A DNA stretch of 64,000 nt. It comes from Rhipicephalus microplus. Taxonomy: Eukaryota > Arthropoda > Arachnida > Ixodida > Ixodidae. Numbering within the stretch: the first letter of the stretch is position 1; each line of letters begins with the position of its first letter. The stretch covers positions 3,874,821 through 3,938,820 of the forward strand of contig NC_134710.1 of NCBI RefSeq assembly GCF_043290135.1, in the 5' to 3' direction. Made by a program: the position numbers and the translations under genes. The notes below the pieces were generated by a model. That model searched no databases and was not told where the DNA came from. It was given only the letters and a program-made list of their open reading frames with translations. Positions 20,469 through 28,812 of this stretch are shown here, one piece after another.

Positions 20469-22892
20469 CTAAGGCAACATGCTAGTAAGTGTTCCCGGGC
20501 TTTCGTTCATTCCGTTTGAGAGAGTTTGGAATTTATGGATAAGGAATGACTCTCTAATTTCGCGATCATGGTGTGTCTTGAAACCAGATTCAATTATTGT
20601 GGCTTGGATGTTACTGAAGGAATGACCTGTGTCGGTGACATGTCTTGAAATTGGTAAGTGAGGAAGGGCATGTACATGAGCTCTATGATTGTTGAATCGG
20701 TACCTAAAAGCAGTTTCAGTCTGACCGAGATACTGTAGATGACAAATTGAGCACTCCAGCAGATAAATGGCGTTCTGTGTGTCACAATCGAAATTGCCTC
20801 TGATATTTATTTTGAAATCAGTCGCTGTGCTGGTGACACAGGTTGTCGTAGTCATGTGAGCGCACACTTTGCAGCGAGGTTTTTTACAAGGATGGCAACC
20901 AACCAGTTGAGTGTTGTCATCACATTTGGTTTTAGACGAAGTTAACAAATCGCGTAGATTTTTGCCTCGTCTGTATACAACTCGTGGTGGTTGTGGAAAG
21001 GCTCTTGTAAGGCGTTCACTCTGCTGAAGGATGTTGTGGTGTTTTCGGAGAATACTTGTGACATTAGGCGCCGATGCATTGTGTGTTAAAACTAGGTTTA
21101 CTTCTGAATGACTATTAAGATTTTTCTTGGTTTTGCAGAGCGCTGTGCGTTCTAATGCGTCGGCCCGCCTCACCGCATCATCGATTAACATAGCTGGATA
21201 TTTCTGTTTAAGTAGAGCACTGCGTAGTTCTGTACAGTTGGCGTTAAAGTCGGACTGTTCGGAGCAAATTCGCTTAAAGCGTAACGCCTGGCTATATGGT
21301 ATGCTCAATTTGCAATCCCTCTTGTGGCTACTTTCAAAATGTAAGTACCGGTGCCTGTCAGTGGGCTTGCGGTACAGTTTTGTGGTCAATTGCGTACCAT
21401 GGATACATACTGTAACATCGAGGAAGTCAATGGTGCTTGGTGAGTATGAGTGTGAAAAGGATATGGAGGGATGAACATTGTTAAAAGCGGAAATAAAAGA
21501 CAAAAGTGTCGCTTCTCCGTGTGGCCAAATTATGAAAATGTCGTCAATGAATCTCTTGTAGTAAAAGGGCTTCAACGAACGACTCGACAGGAAGTTGTTC
21601 TCGAGGATTCCCATGAAAATATTTGCGTAATTGGGCCCTATTTTTGTACCCATAGACGTACCGCTGACTTGGACATAATGCACTCCATTAAACTCAAAGT
21701 TATTGTATTGTAAAATCATTTGCAACAGTATAGCCAAAGTGGAGCTATCAATTGGCTTATCAAGAGTGGAGTGATCATAAGCCTCAGTCACGGCGCGTAT
21801 CCCATCCAGGTGAGGTATGTTCGTGTAAAGAGATGCAACATCAAGAGTAACAAGAAGAGCGTTGATAGGTACAGTAAGGTTGTTGATGTCTGACAGAAAG
21901 TGGGTCGTATCACGTAAAAATGACTGGAACGTGGGAGGTATCTGGCTGATCAGGCTATCAACGTAACGCGATAAGCTTTCTGTTACGGTGCCTATGCCGG
22001 AAACAATTGGGCGACCAGGGTTATTTTGTTTATGAATTTTTGGTAACAGGTAGAATCTACCCGCGACTGGATCAAGAGGAATCAGGGAAGTTGCCTTATC
22101 ACTTATTTTTTTATCCTTTATCAGTGCTTTGATTGTGCTACCTAACGTTTCTTTATATTGCGCAGTCGGATCAGCATCGAGTCGTTTGTAAAACGAACTG
22201 TTATTTAACTGGTTGTCAGCTTCAGCGATATATTTAATTGTGTCCATAACCACGACGGCGCCACCCTTGTCCGCAGGTTTGATTGTGATATCAATCCGTT
22301 CGCATAGATCTGCCATAGCTTTCAGTTCTAGATTCGATAGGTTTTTCCGAAAAGAACGTCGCTTGTTATAAGCTTCAATGATATCTCGCGTGACCGCTTT
22401 AATAAATATGTCAAGGTGTTTGTCTCGTTGAGACGCAGGTGTCCAGCGTTTAAGCGACGGTAAAGCTGTTGGATCATCGGCCGGAGTCACTTGATCGAAG
22501 AAGTATTCATGCAATCTCATATTCCGTGCGAAGTTATCTAAATCTTTATACAACTGGAATTCATTGTAGCTGCCACTTGCAGGACAGAAACTTAAACCAC
22601 GAGATAAAAGGCTTACTTGTTCTTTGGATAAAGTGGCGCTTGAAATATTGACAATGTTATCGGGAACAGGGGTGCGCGTGATTTCCCGGATTGGGGGTAG
22701 GGGCGTTGAAATGGGGCGTATTACACCGTCTCTAAGCAACTTCTTGCTTTTATGTGTATCGAGTACGCAGCGTTTCTTTTGTTCATACGTGTTTAAAGAC
22801 GATGATTCCTCGGGAGATAGGCTATACTGATTGAGCAATTGTTGCTCCCTGTTTATCAAGGATTTCAGTGAAGACCGGTAGTGGTTTAGCAC
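20469..22892 (-). CDS. PLE copy A ORF2: RT and GIY-YIG endonuclease, 5'-truncated
   Basis: This inverted copy of the PLE polyprotein lacks the N-terminal ~80 codons of ORF2 and all of ORF1. It retains all catalytic parts: PADKGGAVVVMD, LLVTLDVASLYTNIP (motif A), SGTSMGTKIGPN (motif B), FIDDIFIIW (motif C), IDFLDV, the Cys cluster CHPCKKPRCKVC and the GIY-YIG domain (IYLLECSICHLQYLGQT onward). There are no internal stops. The first codon in the frame is GTG in truncated sequence and not a real start, so this copy has no evident way to be translated from its own promoter. Its FLDV motif matches copy D and not copy C. Confidence 0.85.
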   Translation of the reverse strand: MLNHYRSSLKSLINREQQLLNQYSLSPEESSSLNTYEQKKRCVLDTHKSKKLLRDGVIRPISTPLPPIREITRTPVPDNIVNISSATLSKEQVSLLSRGLSFCPASGSYNEFQLYKDLDNFARNMRLHEYFFDQVTPADDPTALPSLKRWTPASQRDKHLDIFIKAVTRDIIEAYNKRRSFRKNLSNLELKAMADLCERIDITIKPADKGGAVVVMDTIKYIAEADNQLNNSSFYKRLDADPTAQYKETLGSTIKALIKDKKISDKATSLIPLDPVAGRFYLLPKIHKQNNPGRPIVSGIGTVTESLSRYVDSLISQIPPTFQSFLRDTTHFLSDINNLTVPINALLVTLDVASLYTNIPHLDGIRAVTEAYDHSTLDKPIDSSTLAILLQMILQYNNFEFNGVHYVQVSGTSMGTKIGPNYANIFMGILENNFLSSRSLKPFYYKRFIDDIFIIWPHGEATLLSFISAFNNVHPSISFSHSYSPSTIDFLDVTVCIHGTQLTTKLYRKPTDRHRYLHFESSHKRDCKLSIPYSQALRFKRICSEQSDFNANCTELRSALLKQKYPAMLIDDAVRRADALERTALCKTKKNLNSHSEVNLVLTHNASAPNVTSILRKHHNILQQSERLTRAFPQPPRVVYRRGKNLRDLLTSSKTKCDDNTQLVGCHPCKKPRCKVCAHMTTTTCVTSTATDFKINIRGNFDCDTQNAIYLLECSICHLQYLGQTETAFRYRFNNHRAHVHALPHLPISRHVTDTGHSFSNIQATIIESGFKTHHDREIRESFLIHKFQTLSNGMNESPGTLTSMLP

Positions 22893-22900
22893 AATGCCTA

Positions 22901-22990
22901 CTAGCTGAAGTGAAGCATTGCCTACTAGCCTACTAGCTGAAGTGAAGCTGTTCGGAGCAAATTCGCTTTAAGCGAATTTGCTCCGAACAG
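22901..22990. repeat. Head-to-head PLE junction with 21-bp palindrome
   Basis: CTGTTCGGAGCAAATTCGCT at 22948, extended by T to 22968, is the exact inverse of 22970-22990, with one base between. Immediately to the left the segment CCTACTAGCTGAAGTGAAGC occurs twice (about 22905-22924 and 22928-22947). Beyond these lie the two opposed PLE copies. The pattern suggests foldback priming or template slippage during insertion. Confidence 0.9.
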
Positions 22991-23776
22991 TCCGACTTTA
23001 ACGCCAACTGTACAGAACTACGCAGTGCTCTACTTAAACAGAAATATCCAGCTATGTTAATCGATGATGCGGTGAGGCGGGCCGACGCATTAGAACGCAC
23101 AGCGCTCTGCAAAACCAAGAAAAATCTTAATAGTCATTCAGAAGTAAACCTAGTTTTAACACACAATGCATCGGCGCCTAATGTCACAAGTATTCTCCGA
23201 AAACACCACAACATCCTTCAGCAGAGTGAACGCCTTACAAGAGCCTTTCCACAACCACCACGAGTTGTATACAGACGAGGCAAAAATCTACGCGATTTGT
23301 TAACTTCGTCTAAAACCAAATGTGATGACAACACTCAACTGGTTGGTTGCCATCCTTGTAAAAAACCTCGCTGCAAAGTGTGCGCTCACATGACTACGAC
23401 AACCTGTGTCACCAGCACAGCGACTGATTTCAAAATAAATATCAGAGGCAATTTCGATTGTGACACACAGAACGCCATTTATCTGCTGGAGTGCTCAATT
23501 TGTCATCTACAGTATCTCGGTCAGACTGAAACTGCTTTTAGGTACCGATTCAACAATCATAGAGCTCATGTACATGCCCTTCCTCACTTACCAATTTCAA
23601 GACATGTCACCGACACAGGTCATTCCTTCAGTAACATCCAAGCCACAATAATTGAATCTGGTTTCAAGACACACCATGATCGCGAAATTAGAGAGTCATT
23701 CCTTATCCATAAATTCCAAACTCTCTCAAACGGAATGAACGAAAGCCCGGGAACACTTACTAGCATGTTGCCTTAG
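22970..23776 (+). CDS. PLE copy B ORF2, 5'-truncated (end of RT to GIY-YIG)
   Basis: The copy starts within ORF2 at the position equivalent to 27342 of copy C (ALRFKRICSEQ), so the RT catalytic core is lost. The Cys cluster (CHPC..CKVC) and the complete GIY-YIG domain remain open to the shared stop. An ATG at 23054 is the first available but is internal to the original protein. It is a fragment, joined to copy C by its intact 3' region. Confidence 0.85.
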   Translation, partial: KRICSEQSDFNANCTELRSALLKQKYPAMLIDDAVRRADALERTALCKTKKNLNSHSEVNLVLTHNASAPNVTSILRKHHNILQQSERLTRAFPQPPRVVYRRGKNLRDLLTSSKTKCDDNTQLVGCHPCKKPRCKVCAHMTTTTCVTSTATDFKINIRGNFDCDTQNAIYLLECSICHLQYLGQTETAFRYRFNNHRAHVHALPHLPISRHVTDTGHSFSNIQATIIESGFKTHHDREIRESFLIHKFQTLSNGMNESPGTLTSMLP

Positions 23777-24440
23777 TTCGTTAATACACTTAACAATGAC
23801 TGGTGGATGTCTGCCGTGCTTGTTCAGCTATTTTCGTATTATTGCGTACACATTGTCTCCTTTCTATGTCATGCATACCTTTGAAAATTCTTGTATTGAG
23901 TTATTATATATATTTTTTATCAACTTTGCCTTTTCAATTTTCTGTTTATTCACTTCTTATTTTGCTCATTTCATAGATTATCCTTAGAGATTTGTGTTCT
24001 CATGCAAGAATTATGTGTCCTTTGGTACCCTGTATGAATCTGCGCAGCGCGTGTTTCTATTCATCCAATTTTATTTTATTTTTTATTTTTTAGTGCTGTC
24101 TTATAAACCTGCTTCGATGCACACAATTTACCATGTATGTAAGATATGCCATATGACTATTGTGAAATGTCACGTGTATTTCATACAATCACATCTATCG
24201 ATTCACTTGTATTCTTGATCTGCAACTTAGCATGAAAATCGAAAAATTACGCATGCTCGTGATACTGGAGCCAGCCGCCCAAATAGGCCCTGCGCGGCCT
24301 CTCATCATTTACTCCGACGAAGGCAGGCCCACCTGCCGAAACGTTAGTAAAAACTGCGTTTCGTACGTTTGTCGTCTTCCTTTTTTCGACTGCATTTCCT
24401 ACCGGAACCATTGGATTTATCTCTCGCCTATTTCCCTGCT
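23777..24440 (+). repeat. PLE terminal region between copies B and C
   Basis: The 3' untranslated/terminal-repeat region separates the ORF2 stop of copy B from the ORF1 ATG of copy C. It is identical in layout to 28149-28812. T-rich sequence is followed by the hammerhead-like core and then a stretch ending TCTCGCCTAT just before ORF1. Small open frames inside recur in each copy only because the DNA is repeated. Confidence 0.75.
24311..24346 (+). ncRNA. Hammerhead-ribozyme-like core, copy B/C boundary
   Basis: CCGACGA, stem GGCAGG/CCTGCC with loop CCCA, then GAAAC. A downstream GTTTCG could pair with CGAAAC to extend stem III. Shares the C-for-U change with the other copies. Confidence 0.6.
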
Positions 24441-25475
24441 ATGGAAATCCGGCAGACAACGTCGAAACGCACTATCTGGAAATATCCGAAGGTCCCAATA
24501 TCTACAACGGTGTTGGGCGATTCACAGACCAAGTACTTGTTCCAGTACTTCGACCCTCTGCTGCAAGGAACTCCGGCATTCGTAACACAGCCGGGTGCAT
24601 TTATAAGTGATGTTGAGTCTCTGCTCGACCTAGTTCCTTCCTCGACAAGAACTCTGGTTCTTCATGTCGGTAGCAACGACCTGACAAGAAAAAGTGGGCT
24701 AGCAACGTTCCGTTGTTATCGACACCTCCTTGACGTAATTCACGAAGAGCGTCCAGAAATAAGCCATGTATACGCCACGCTTGTCCTGCCACGAGCCACG
24801 AATCGACGTCGAAGAAACAACAACACAGTGTTCGTTCACTGTTTCAACCGAGAGGCAAGCCACTTCAACAGCCTATTGCGGAGTTTCTGCAAAGGCTTTA
24901 GTCATTTGTCTATTTTGGACCACATGTTCGAGTGGCTACCACCCGGGCGTGTACTGGCCGCTGATGGACTGCACGTGAGCTTTGAGGGCGTCGCGTTGAT
25001 GTCAAGTCACATCAGGCAGCTGTGCTTCGACTCCCCGGGTGAGGCGAGCTCAACGAGTTGGAGTGACTGTGTTTCTTCGCCCGAGTGCGTTCATGGGCAG
25101 ACTACGCGAATCAGCCACCAGACCACATCAAAGGCCGTGAATACACGAAAAACGCAACGTGACACAAGGCAATCAAAGAATAACAATCTGAGTACCAATA
25201 CTCGCTCTTCTGGCATCAAGCCGTCTATGGCAGAGTCAAGAACCAGCACCATGCTCGCCGATTTGAAGTCTACAACTTCTACCAAGCAGCAAGCTTCTGG
25301 TCGTGCTTGCGCGTCCCGCAACAAGAAAGACCACTCCTCCGCTGCCCAAAAAAACACGGCGCCAGCTGAGTCTACCCTGCAAGCCCCAGGAAAAGCGGCC
25401 ACTCCTTCTACGGGATTCAGGTACCCTCTTCGAAAGCAATACTCGGACGTTTTAAAGAGAAAACCTAATAATTGA
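24441..25475 (+). CDS. PLE copy C ORF1: SGNH/GDSL-hydrolase-like protein
   Basis: From the first ATG the protein has 344 residues; the frame is open further upstream but only from a TTG. Residues 1-200 have the block layout of an SGNH hydrolase: block I VLGDSQ with candidate nucleophile Ser28, block III HVGSND with Asn79, and block V ADGLHVSFEG with Asp175 and His178. Catalytic residues are thus all present. The C-terminal ~130 residues are Ser/Thr/Lys/Arg-rich and probably disordered, plausibly nucleic-acid-binding. Esterase-like ORF1 proteins are established in some CR1/L2-type LINEs, and GDSL-type genes have been reported in rotifer Terminons, but they are not a usual part of simple PLEs. 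It ends with TGA in the same frame as ORF2. Confidence 0.85.
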   Translation: MEIRQTTSKRTIWKYPKVPISTTVLGDSQTKYLFQYFDPLLQGTPAFVTQPGAFISDVESLLDLVPSSTRTLVLHVGSNDLTRKSGLATFRCYRHLLDVIHEERPEISHVYATLVLPRATNRRRRNNNTVFVHCFNREASHFNSLLRSFCKGFSHLSILDHMFEWLPPGRVLAADGLHVSFEGVALMSSHIRQLCFDSPGEASSTSWSDCVSSPECVHGQTTRISHQTTSKAVNTRKTQRDTRQSKNNNLSTNTRSSGIKPSMAESRTSTMLADLKSTTSTKQQASGRACASRNKKDHSSAAQKNTAPAESTLQAPGKAATPSTGFRYPLRKQYSDVLKRKPNN

Positions 25476-25502
25476 CTACAGCGCTCGTTGTCCAACGATG
25501 CG
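25473..25502 (+). promoter_or_regulatory. Putative stop-codon readthrough signal between ORF1 and ORF2 (copy C)
   Basis: The ORF1 stop is TGA followed by CTA, the best-known leaky context (UGA CUA). Six bases after the stop a stem-loop begins: CGCTCGTT (25482-25489) pairs with AACGA and GCG (25494-25502) around loop GTCC, with one bulged T. ORF1 and ORF2 share the frame, and ORF2 has no in-frame ATG until 26097, after conserved N-terminal sequence. Readthrough is inferred, not shown. Confidence 0.7.
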
Positions 25503-28148
25503 CCTTGGAAGTGTTCTAAAGAATTTCAAAAAATTAGAAAATCTGTAGAAAAACGTATACGTTATGAGCTACATGTGTCCACTCTAGAAGCGTATTTAGC
25601 GGCGTCTATTCCACCTAGGGGTTTAAGTCTCTGTCTGCAGCCTGCCACATCAGAGTTATCTGAGTGCAATGCAAAGAAGTGGCGTGAAACACTAAAGAAT
25701 GCTTCACTTCAGCTAGTAGGCATTGTGCTAAACCACTACCGGTCTTCACTGAAATCCTTGATAAACAGGGAGCAACAATTGCTCAATCAGTATAGCCTAT
25801 CTCCCGAGGAATCATCGTCTTTAAACACGTATGAACAAAAGAAACGCTGCGTACTCGATACACATAAAAGCAAGAAGTTGCTTAGAGACGGTGTAATACG
25901 CCCCATTTCAACGCCCCTACCCCCAATCCGGGAAATCACGCGCACCCCTGTTCCCGATAACATTGTCAATATTTCAAGCGCCACTTTATCCAAAGAACAA
26001 GTAAGCCTTTTATCTCGTGGTTTAAGTTTCTGTCCTGCAAGTGGCAGCTACAATGAATTCCAGTTGTATAAAGATTTAGATAACTTCGCACGGAATATGA
26101 GATTGCATGAATACTTCTTCGATCAAGTGACTCCGGCCGATGATCCAACAGCTTTACCGTCGCTTAAACGCTGGACACCTGCGTCTCAACGAGACAAACA
26201 CCTTGACATATTTATTAAAGCGGTCACGCGAGATATCATTGAAGCTTATAACAAGCGACGTTCTTTTCGGAAAAACCTATCGAATCTAGAACTGAAAGCT
26301 ATGGCAGATCTATGCGAACGGATTGATATCACAATCAAACCTGCGGACAAGGGTGGCGCCGTCGTGGTTATGGACACAATTAAATATATCGCTGAAGCTG
26401 ACAACCAGTTAAATAACAGTTCGTTTTACAAACGACTCGATGCTGATCCGACTGCGCAATATAAAGAAACGTTAGGTAGCACAATCAAAGCACTGATAAA
26501 GGATAAAAAAATAAGTGATAAGGCAACTTCCCTGATTCCTCTTGATCCAGTCGCGGGTAGATTCTACCTGTTACCAAAAATTCATAAACAAAATAACCCT
26601 GGTCGCCCAATTGTTTCCGGCATAGGCACCGTAACAGAAAGCTTATCGCGTTACGTTGATAGCCTGATCAGCCAGATACCTCCCACGTTCCAGTCATTTT
26701 TACGTGATACGACCCACTTTCTGTCAGACATCAACAACCTTACTGTACCTATCAACGCTCTTCTTGTTACTCTTGATGTTGCATCTCTTTACACGAACAT
26801 ACCTCACCTGGATGGGATACGCGCCGTGACTGAGGCTTATGATCACTCCACTCTTGATAAGCCAATTGATAGCTCCACTTTGGCTATACTGTTGCAAATG
26901 ATTTTACAATACAATAACTTTGAGTTTAATGGAGTGCATTATGTCCAAGTCAGCGGTACGTCTATGGGTACAAAAATAGGGCCCAATTACGCAAATATTT
27001 TCATGGGAATCCTCGAGAACAACTTCCTGTCGAGTCGTTCGTTGAAGCCCTTTTACTACAAGAGATTCATTGACGACATTTTCATAATTTGGCCACACGG
27101 AGAAGCGACACTTTTGTCTTTTATTTCCGCTTTTAACAATGTTCATCCCTCCATATCCTTTTCACACTCATACTCACCAAGCACCATTGACTTCCTCGGT
27201 GTTACAGTATGTATCCATGGTACGCAATTGACCACAAAACTGTACCGCAAGCCCACTGACAGGCACCGGTACTTACATTTTGAAAGTAGCCACAAGAGGG
27301 ATTGCAAATTGAGCATACCATATAGCCAGGCGTTACGCTTTAAGCGAATTTGCTCCGAACAGTCCGACTTTAACGCCAACTGTACAGAACTACGCAGTGC
27401 TCTACTTAAACAGAAATATCCAGCTATGTTAATCGATGATGCGGTGAGGCGGGCCGACGCATTAGAACGCACAGCGCTCTGCAAAACCAAGAAAAATCTT
27501 AATAGTCATTCAGAAGTAAACCTAGTTTTAACACACAATGCATCGGCGCCTAATGTCACAAGTATTCTCCGAAAACACCACAACATCCTTCAGCAGAGTG
27601 AACGCCTTACAAGAGCCTTTCCACAACCACCACGAGTTGTATACAGACGAGGCAAAAATCTACGCGATTTGTTAACTTCGTCTAAAACCAAATGTGATGA
27701 CAACACTCAACTGGTTGGTTGCCATCCTTGTAAAAAACCTCGCTGCAAAGTGTGCGCTCACATGACTACGACAACCTGTGTCACCAGCACAGCGACTGAT
27801 TTCAAAATAAATATCAGAGGCAATTTCGATTGTGACACACAGAACGCCATTTATCTGCTGGAGTGCTCAATTTGTCATCTACAGTATCTCGGTCAGACTG
27901 AAACTGCTTTTAGGTACCGATTCAACAATCATAGAGCTCATGTACATGCCCTTCCTCACTTACCAATTTCAAGACATGTCACCGACACAGGTCATTCCTT
28001 CAGTAACATCCAAGCCACAATAATTGAATCTGGTTTCAAGACACACCATGATCGCGAAATTAGAGAGTCATTCCTTATCCATAAATTCCAAACTCTCTCA
28101 AACGGAATGAACGAAAGCCCGGGAACACTTACTAGCATGTTGCCTTAG
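25476..28148 (+). CDS. PLE copy C ORF2: reverse transcriptase with GIY-YIG endonuclease
   Basis: About 890 codons follow the ORF1 TGA without interruption. Numbered from 25488, the N-terminal PLE domain (PRGLSL, KKWRETLKNASLQLV) is at 40-80, then PADKGGAVVVMD (~284), FYLLPKIHKQNNPGRPIVSG (~360), motif A LLVTLDVASLYTNIP (~425), motif B SGTSMGTKIGPN (~488) and motif C FIDDIF (527-532). TKLYRKPTDRHRYL follows. The Cys cluster CHPCKKPRCKVC is near 745-756, and the GIY-YIG nuclease (IYLLEC..YLGQT) is from ~788 to the end. Such enzymes copy RNA at a nicked target. In this copy residue 571 is Gly (codon GGT at 27198) where copies A and D have Asp in the conserved FLDV motif, which may weaken the enzyme. 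No own start codon is evident. Confidence 0.92.
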   Translation, partial: LQRSLSNDAPWKCSKEFQKIRKSVEKRIRYELHVSTLEAYLAASIPPRGLSLCLQPATSELSECNAKKWRETLKNASLQLVGIVLNHYRSSLKSLINREQQLLNQYSLSPEESSSLNTYEQKKRCVLDTHKSKKLLRDGVIRPISTPLPPIREITRTPVPDNIVNISSATLSKEQVSLLSRGLSFCPASGSYNEFQLYKDLDNFARNMRLHEYFFDQVTPADDPTALPSLKRWTPASQRDKHLDIFIKAVTRDIIEAYNKRRSFRKNLSNLELKAMADLCERIDITIKPADKGGAVVVMDTIKYIAEADNQLNNSSFYKRLDADPTAQYKETLGSTIKALIKDKKISDKATSLIPLDPVAGRFYLLPKIHKQNNPGRPIVSGIGTVTESLSRYVDSLISQIPPTFQSFLRDTTHFLSDINNLTVPINALLVTLDVASLYTNIPHLDGIRAVTEAYDHSTLDKPIDSSTLAILLQMILQYNNFEFNGVHYVQVSGTSMGTKIGPNYANIFMGILENNFLSSRSLKPFYYKRFIDDIFIIWPHGEATLLSFISAFNNVHPSISFSHSYSPSTIDFLGVTVCIHGTQLTTKLYRKPTDRHRYLHFESSHKRDCKLSIPYSQALRFKRICSEQSDFNANCTELRSALLKQKYPAMLIDDAVRRADALERTALCKTKKNLNSHSEVNLVLTHNASAPNVTSILRKHHNILQQSERLTRAFPQPPRVVYRRGKNLRDLLTSSKTKCDDNTQLVGCHPCKKPRCKVCAHMTTTTCVTSTATDFKINIRGNFDCDTQNAIYLLECSICHLQYLGQTETAFRYRFNNHRAHVHALPHLPISRHVTDTGHSFSNIQATIIESGFKTHHDREIRESFLIHKFQTLSNGMNESPGTLTSMLP

Positions 28149-28812
28149 TTCGTTAATACACTTAACAATGACTGGTGGATGTCTGCCGTGCTTGTTCAGC
28201 TATTTTCGTATTATTGCGTACACATTGTCTCCTTTCTATGTCATGCATACCTTTGAAAATTCTTGTATTGAGTTATTATATATATTTTTTATCAACTTTG
28301 CCTTTTCAATTTTCTGTTTATTCACTTCTTATTTTGCTCATTTCATAGATTATCCTTAGAGATTTGTGTTCTCATGCAAGAATTATGTGTCCTTTGGTAC
28401 CCTGTATGAATCTGCGCAGCGCGTGTTTCTATTCATCCAATTTTATTTTATTTTTTATTTTTTAGTGCTGTCTTATAAACCTGCTTCGATGCACACAATT
28501 TACCATGTATGTAAGATATGCCATATGACTATTGTGAAATGTCACGTGTATTTCATACAATCACATCTATCGATTCACTTGTATTCTTGATCTGCAACTT
28601 AGCATGAAAATCGAAAAATTACGCATGCTCGTGATACTGGAGCCAGCCGCCCAAATAGGCCCTGCGCGGCCTCTCATCATTTACTCCGACGAAGGCAGGC
28701 CCACCTGCCGAAACGTTAGTAAAAACTGCGTTTCGTACGTTTGTCGTCTTCCTTTTTTCGACTGCATTTCCTACCGGAACCATTGGATTTATCTCTCGCC
28801 TATTTCCCTGCT
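28149..28812 (+). repeat. PLE terminal region between copies C and D
   Basis: A repeat of 23777-24440 at a distance of 4372 bp. It joins the ORF2 stop of copy C to the ORF1 ATG of copy D and carries the ribozyme-like core. Confidence 0.75.
28683..28718 (+). ncRNA. Hammerhead-ribozyme-like core, copy C/D boundary
   Basis: Same core as at 24311: CCGACGA, six-pair stem, loop CCCA, GAAAC. Confidence 0.6.

Noticed and set aside
23777..24368. Small frames repeated identically after each PLE ORF2 (63, 74 and 117 codons)
   Set aside because: They recur only because the PLE terminal region is repeated; they show no domain and read through the ribozyme-like core.
25498..25500. ATG just after the ORF1 stop as the ORF2 start
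   Set aside because: It is in a different reading frame from ORF2, so simple reinitiation there would not give the reverse transcriptase.
26904..27490. Open frames antisense to PLE ORF2
   Set aside because: They lie opposite strong RT coding sequence and appear in every copy as a by-product of its codon use.
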